16,272 bases of DNA from assembly GCA_043750035.1 (NCBI GenBank), contig JAYVCI010000203.1, forward strand, positions 1 to 16,272, written 5' to 3'. This DNA is from CANJUD01 sp043750035 (GTDB taxonomy: Bacteria > Bacteroidota > Bacteroidia > UKL13-3). Shown in pieces: positions 14,128 to 16,272 of this stretch. How positions within the stretch are numbered: the first letter of the stretch is position 1; every line of letters starts with the position of its first letter. A program made the translations under genes and the position numbers. The notes below the pieces were generated by a model that made no database searches, was not told the DNA's origin, and saw only the letters and a list, made by a program, of their open reading frames with translations.

Positions 14128-15528
14128 CTATATCCCCAACTCAACCTTCGCCGCATCCAAAATCTTAAAACTCGCCTCACTATTCTCAGCCTGGCAATAG
14201 ATACGCAGCACAGGCTCAGTACCGCTTGCACGCATCATTACCCAAGTTCCATCATGTAGGTGGAATTTAAAACCATCGGTGTCTTCCACACTTGTTACGG
14301 TATAGGGACCAAAGTTTTTATATAATCTTTGTTTACAGTTTTCTATTATTTGATTTTTGGTGGTGTTCTCTACATGTTCATCATAACGTTCTACCGCAAA
14401 ACTTCCCACCAAACTATATATTTCTTCAATCAATTCTTCTAATGATTTTCCACTCTTGGCCATCATTTCCCATATAGTTAAACCAATCCATATACCATCA
14501 CGTTCGGGTATATGTCCTTTAATGGCTATGCCGCCGCTTTCTTCTGCTCCTACCAGTGCATCGCCAGTGAGCATGAGTTCGCATATATATTTAAAACCAA
14601 TTTTTGTGGTGGTTGATTTAATATTATATAGTTCGCAAAGTTTATCTACTTTACTGCATACACTAAAACTTTTTATTACTTCACCGGTAAAGCCTTTTGT
14701 TTTGGTTAAATATTCAATCAACAATAATATAATATGATGCGAATCTACAAAACGTCCTTTGGCATCATATAATCCTATGCGGTCGGCATCGCCGTCTGTG
14801 GCTAGTCCGCAGGCTATGTCTTCGGCTATGCGGATAACTTCGGAGAATTCCTGTAGGTTTTTATGAATGGGTTCGGGTGCTTGCCCATCAAAACCGGGGT
14901 TGTCATCACAATGCAATAAAGTAGCTTCAGGAAAGAGGCGACGCATCACATTTTGTCCGGCACCATACATGGCGTCGTAGGCAAAATTGAGCCCGCTGTC
15001 TTTAATAGCTTTTATATCGAAATTGGCTTCCACATGCTTGATATACATATCCTCCAAATCAACATAAGTTATCATATTGTTTTGGATGAAATGCTCCATT
15101 TCTGGCAAGTCATTCACAGGACTATTGGGAATTAATTCCTCCACTTCAGAAACAAAATCTGGCGTAGAAGGACCACCATAAGCACCTTTCAGTTTATATC
15201 CATTATAGGCTGGTGGGTTATGGCTGGCAGTAATAACAATTCCCTGGTCGGCATTTAGTTTTACGATTCCCAACGATACCATGGGCGTAGATGCAATGCC
15301 TTTGTGGAGCAATACTTTGATGCCATTGGCGGCAAACACACGGGCAACATTCTCAGCAAACAGCTCACCACCAAATCGGCAGTCGTGGCCAATTACTACT
15401 GTGGAGTTTGCTTTGTCTTTATTCAAGCGGAGAGCGGTACCCAGAGCCACACGTCTCACATTTTCAACAGTAAATTCTTCGGCAATTATTGCACGCCATC
15501 CATCGGTACCAAATTTTATTTGTAACAT
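14128..15528 (-). CDS. Alpha-D-phosphohexomutase (phosphoglucomutase/phosphomannomutase family)
   Basis: This 466-residue cytosolic enzyme moves a phosphate between C1 and C6 (or equivalent) of a hexose phosphate, linking glycolytic sugars to nucleotide-sugar and envelope polysaccharide synthesis. All four family signatures are intact: the phosphoserine loop TASHNP (Ser102), the Mg-binding loop DGDADR (245-250), the sugar-specificity loop GAEESGG (327-333) and the phosphate-binding loop RASGTEP (433-439). The N-terminus FGTDGWR (6-12) is also typical. Length fits the family. The exact substrate (glucose-, mannose- or glucosamine-phosphate) cannot be decided by eye; the specificity loop does not exclude any of them, so no gene symbol is given. 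A -7 box (15581-15588) and a palindrome in the leader lie upstream, and a small membrane protein gene follows 9 bases after the stop codon. Confidence 0.95.
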   Translation of the reverse strand: MLQIKFGTDGWRAIIAEEFTVENVRRVALGTALRLNKDKANSTVVIGHDCRFGGELFAENVARVFAANGIKVLLHKGIASTPMVSLGIVKLNADQGIVITASHNPPAYNGYKLKGAYGGPSTPDFVSEVEELIPNSPVNDLPEMEHFIQNNMITYVDLEDMYIKHVEANFDIKAIKDSGLNFAYDAMYGAGQNVMRRLFPEATLLHCDDNPGFDGQAPEPIHKNLQEFSEVIRIAEDIACGLATDGDADRIGLYDAKGRFVDSHHIILLLIEYLTKTKGFTGEVIKSFSVCSKVDKLCELYNIKSTTTKIGFKYICELMLTGDALVGAEESGGIAIKGHIPERDGIWIGLTIWEMMAKSGKSLEELIEEIYSLVGSFAVERYDEHVENTTKNQIIENCKQRLYKNFGPYTVTSVEDTDGFKFHLHDGTWVMMRASGTEPVLRIYCQAENSEASFKILDAAKVELGI

Positions 15529-15557
15529 AATTATAATAGTATTTTAAAAGTTTTAAA

Positions 15558-15575
15558 TTCTGATAGTTATCAGAA
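15558..15575. promoter_or_regulatory. Palindrome just after the phosphohexomutase -7 box, possible operator
   Basis: TTCTGATA (15558-15565) and TATCAGAA (15568-15575) are perfect 8-base arms with a 2-base spacer. On the minus strand the palindrome begins five bases after the TATTTTTG box and covers the expected transcription start. That is a natural place for a dimeric repressor, or for a leader hairpin 29 bases before the start codon. The symmetry is seen directly; the role is inferred. Confidence 0.45.
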
Positions 15576-15580
15576 CGCCG

Positions 15581-15588
15581 CAAAAATA
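15581..15588 (-). promoter_or_regulatory. -7 promoter element of the phosphohexomutase gene
   Basis: The minus strand reads TATTTTTG, an exact TAnnTTTG match, 52 bases before the ATG at 15528. The expected -33 position falls inside the left arm of the inverted-repeat element at 15603-15618, where the minus strand reads GCTTTAATT rather than a clear TTTG. Confidence 0.5.
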
Positions 15589-15602
15589 AGGGATGGCTCT
15601 TA

Positions 15603-15774
15603 GAATTAAAGCGTCATTCTGAACCCAATGCGTCTGGCATTGCGTCAGATGGGTGAAGAATCTCATTTAGCGTGTGCTCGGGAACTTAATCTCGCCGAGC
15701 ACACACTCCTTGAAATTGCTAAGAGCGAACGGGGTTTCTTCGCCGGAAGCCCAATAATAATGACGCTTTAATTC
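15603..15774. repeat. 172-bp element with 16-bp terminal inverted repeats, MITE-like
   Basis: The ends GAATTAAAGCGTCATT (15603-15618) and its exact complement (15759-15774) bound the element. Inside is a 10-bp stem (15672-15681 with 15695-15704) around a 13-base loop, plus weaker complementarity between GGTGAAGAA (15652-15660) and TTCTTCGCC (15737-15745). No open frame of useful size and no clear target-site duplication are present. From memory, intergenic elements with CGTCATTCTGA-type ends and GAAGAATCT inside are widespread in Bacteroidota. It occupies most of the gap between the phosphohexomutase promoter and the AHSA1-like gene. Confidence 0.7.
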
Positions 15775-15847
15775 AAAATATATATTCTTCTATTTGCAAT
15801 TCTAAAATAATAGTTTATTATTGCCCTATAAAATATTGTCACCCTGT

Positions 15848-15863
15848 CCCGATAGCTATCGGG
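15848..15863. other. Perfect 16-base palindrome CCCGATAGCTATCGGG
   Basis: This is an uninterrupted self-complementary 16-mer, set in GTCACCCTGT...GGTCATCGAATGG. It lies between the inverted-repeat element and the AHSA1-like gene. It may be the remaining core of another dispersed repeat or a protein-binding site. No T-run follows on either strand, so a terminator role is not supported. Confidence 0.5.
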
Positions 15864-15890
15864 GTCATCGAATGGCGGTAATATTTTTCA

Positions 15891-15923
15891 ATTCCTAATT
15901 CGTAATTCTAAATTCGTAATTTT
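15891..15923 (+). repeat. AT-rich tandem words (TAATTCGTAATTCTAAATTCG) before the last gene
   Basis: Short imperfect tandem copies of an AATTCGTA/AATTCTAA word fill the 33 bases ending 8 bases before the AHSA1-like start codon. TAATTTTC (15917-15924) is a one-mismatch version of the -7 box, so this may include a weak promoter, but that is uncertain. Confidence 0.4.
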
Positions 15924-15931
15924 CAACCACA

Positions 15932-16272
15932 ATGAATACCAAATCATTTACCCAAGAAGTTATCATCCACAATGCCACACCCCTAAGAGTTTACAATGCT
16001 TTGGTAAACCCCGAAGAGCATTCTGAATTTACAGGAGGCCATGCCGAGAACACCGACTCCATGGACGAGGATTTTTCCATATATGATGGATATATCACAG
16101 GCAAAAATTTAAACCTTGTCCCGGGCAAGTGCATACACCAAACTTGGCAAGCTGCCGAAGAATATTGGCCCGAAGATTATTATAGCGAGGTAAAATACGA
16201 ATTTGAACCACACCCACAAGGCACACTGCTAAAGTTCAGCCACAACCTTGTGCCCAGAGAGCATGCCGATGA
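15932..16272 (+). CDS. AHSA1/SRPBCC (START-like) domain protein, cut by window end
   Basis: The frame is open from ATG at 15932 to the window end, giving 113 complete codons. The N-terminus (MNTKSFTQEVIIHNATPLRV), then YNALVNPEEHSEFTGGHAE, DGYITGKNLNLVPGKCIHQT and the WPEDYYSEVKYEFEP strand follow the pattern of AHSA1-type SRPBCC proteins, small helix-grip domains with a ligand cavity. The mean family length is about 130-150 residues, so some 20-40 residues are missing. Cytosolic; ligand unknown. No stop codons interrupt the frame. The partner gene, if any, lies beyond the edge. Confidence 0.85.
   Translation, partial: MNTKSFTQEVIIHNATPLRVYNALVNPEEHSEFTGGHAENTDSMDEDFSIYDGYITGKNLNLVPGKCIHQTWQAAEEYWPEDYYSEVKYEFEPHPQGTLLKFSHNLVPREHAD

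Overview
This window comes from a Bacteroidota genome, most like the Chitinophagales/Sphingobacteriia-type lineages. Three things point there: two secreted proteins end in type IX secretion (T9SS) type A sorting domains, promoter-like elements match the Bacteroidota -7 consensus TAnnTTTG, and gene starts are AT-rich with no Shine-Dalgarno motif. No rRNA, tRNA, CRISPR array, transposase or integrase gene was found.

Layout. Positions 1-218 hold a probable divergent promoter region. A small T9SS cargo protein (219-1097, +) converges on a 1946-residue T9SS cargo protein (1159-6999, -). The large protein combines an N-terminal lamin-tail domain (LTD) split by an insert, a chitobiase C-terminal-like domain, a CotH-type kinase-like domain, an InlB-like repeat and six tandem LTD modules. 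Divergent from it is a 1086-residue M1 zinc metallopeptidase (7121-10381, +) whose last ~390 residues look like an Omp85-type outer-membrane beta-barrel ending in Phe. Next comes a strongly AT-rich block: a lipoprotein (10519-11508) five bases from a DUF6998-like protein with a PD-(D/E)XK-like core (11514-11981). A second lipoprotein follows (12114-12872). The 742-base gap 12873-13614 separates two convergent units and contains no convincing gene. It holds two copies of a hairpin repeat, a GC-rich islet and a nested inverted array of four small hairpin units. On the minus strand, a phospho-sugar mutase gene (14128-15528) is followed 9 bases later by a small membrane protein gene (13615-14118). 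Its upstream region carries a promoter, a palindrome and a 172-base terminal-inverted-repeat element. The window ends inside an AHSA1/SRPBCC-like gene (15932 onward, +).

How the genes work together. The left 10.4 kb is about the cell envelope and surface: two T9SS cargos and an apparently outer-membrane-anchored peptidase. The two lipoproteins add envelope functions. The phosphohexomutase is cytosolic sugar-phosphate metabolism feeding polysaccharide and envelope synthesis. No single pathway unites the window. The AT-rich pair at 10.5-12.0 kb looks like an accessory acquisition.

The most notable items are the M1 peptidase/beta-barrel fusion, the CotH/multi-LTD giant, the structured repeats at 12.9-13.6 kb (two inverted copies keep stem pairing through compensatory changes) and the lipoprotein/DUF6998-like pair. 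All family assignments come from reading motifs by eye; no database search was run.
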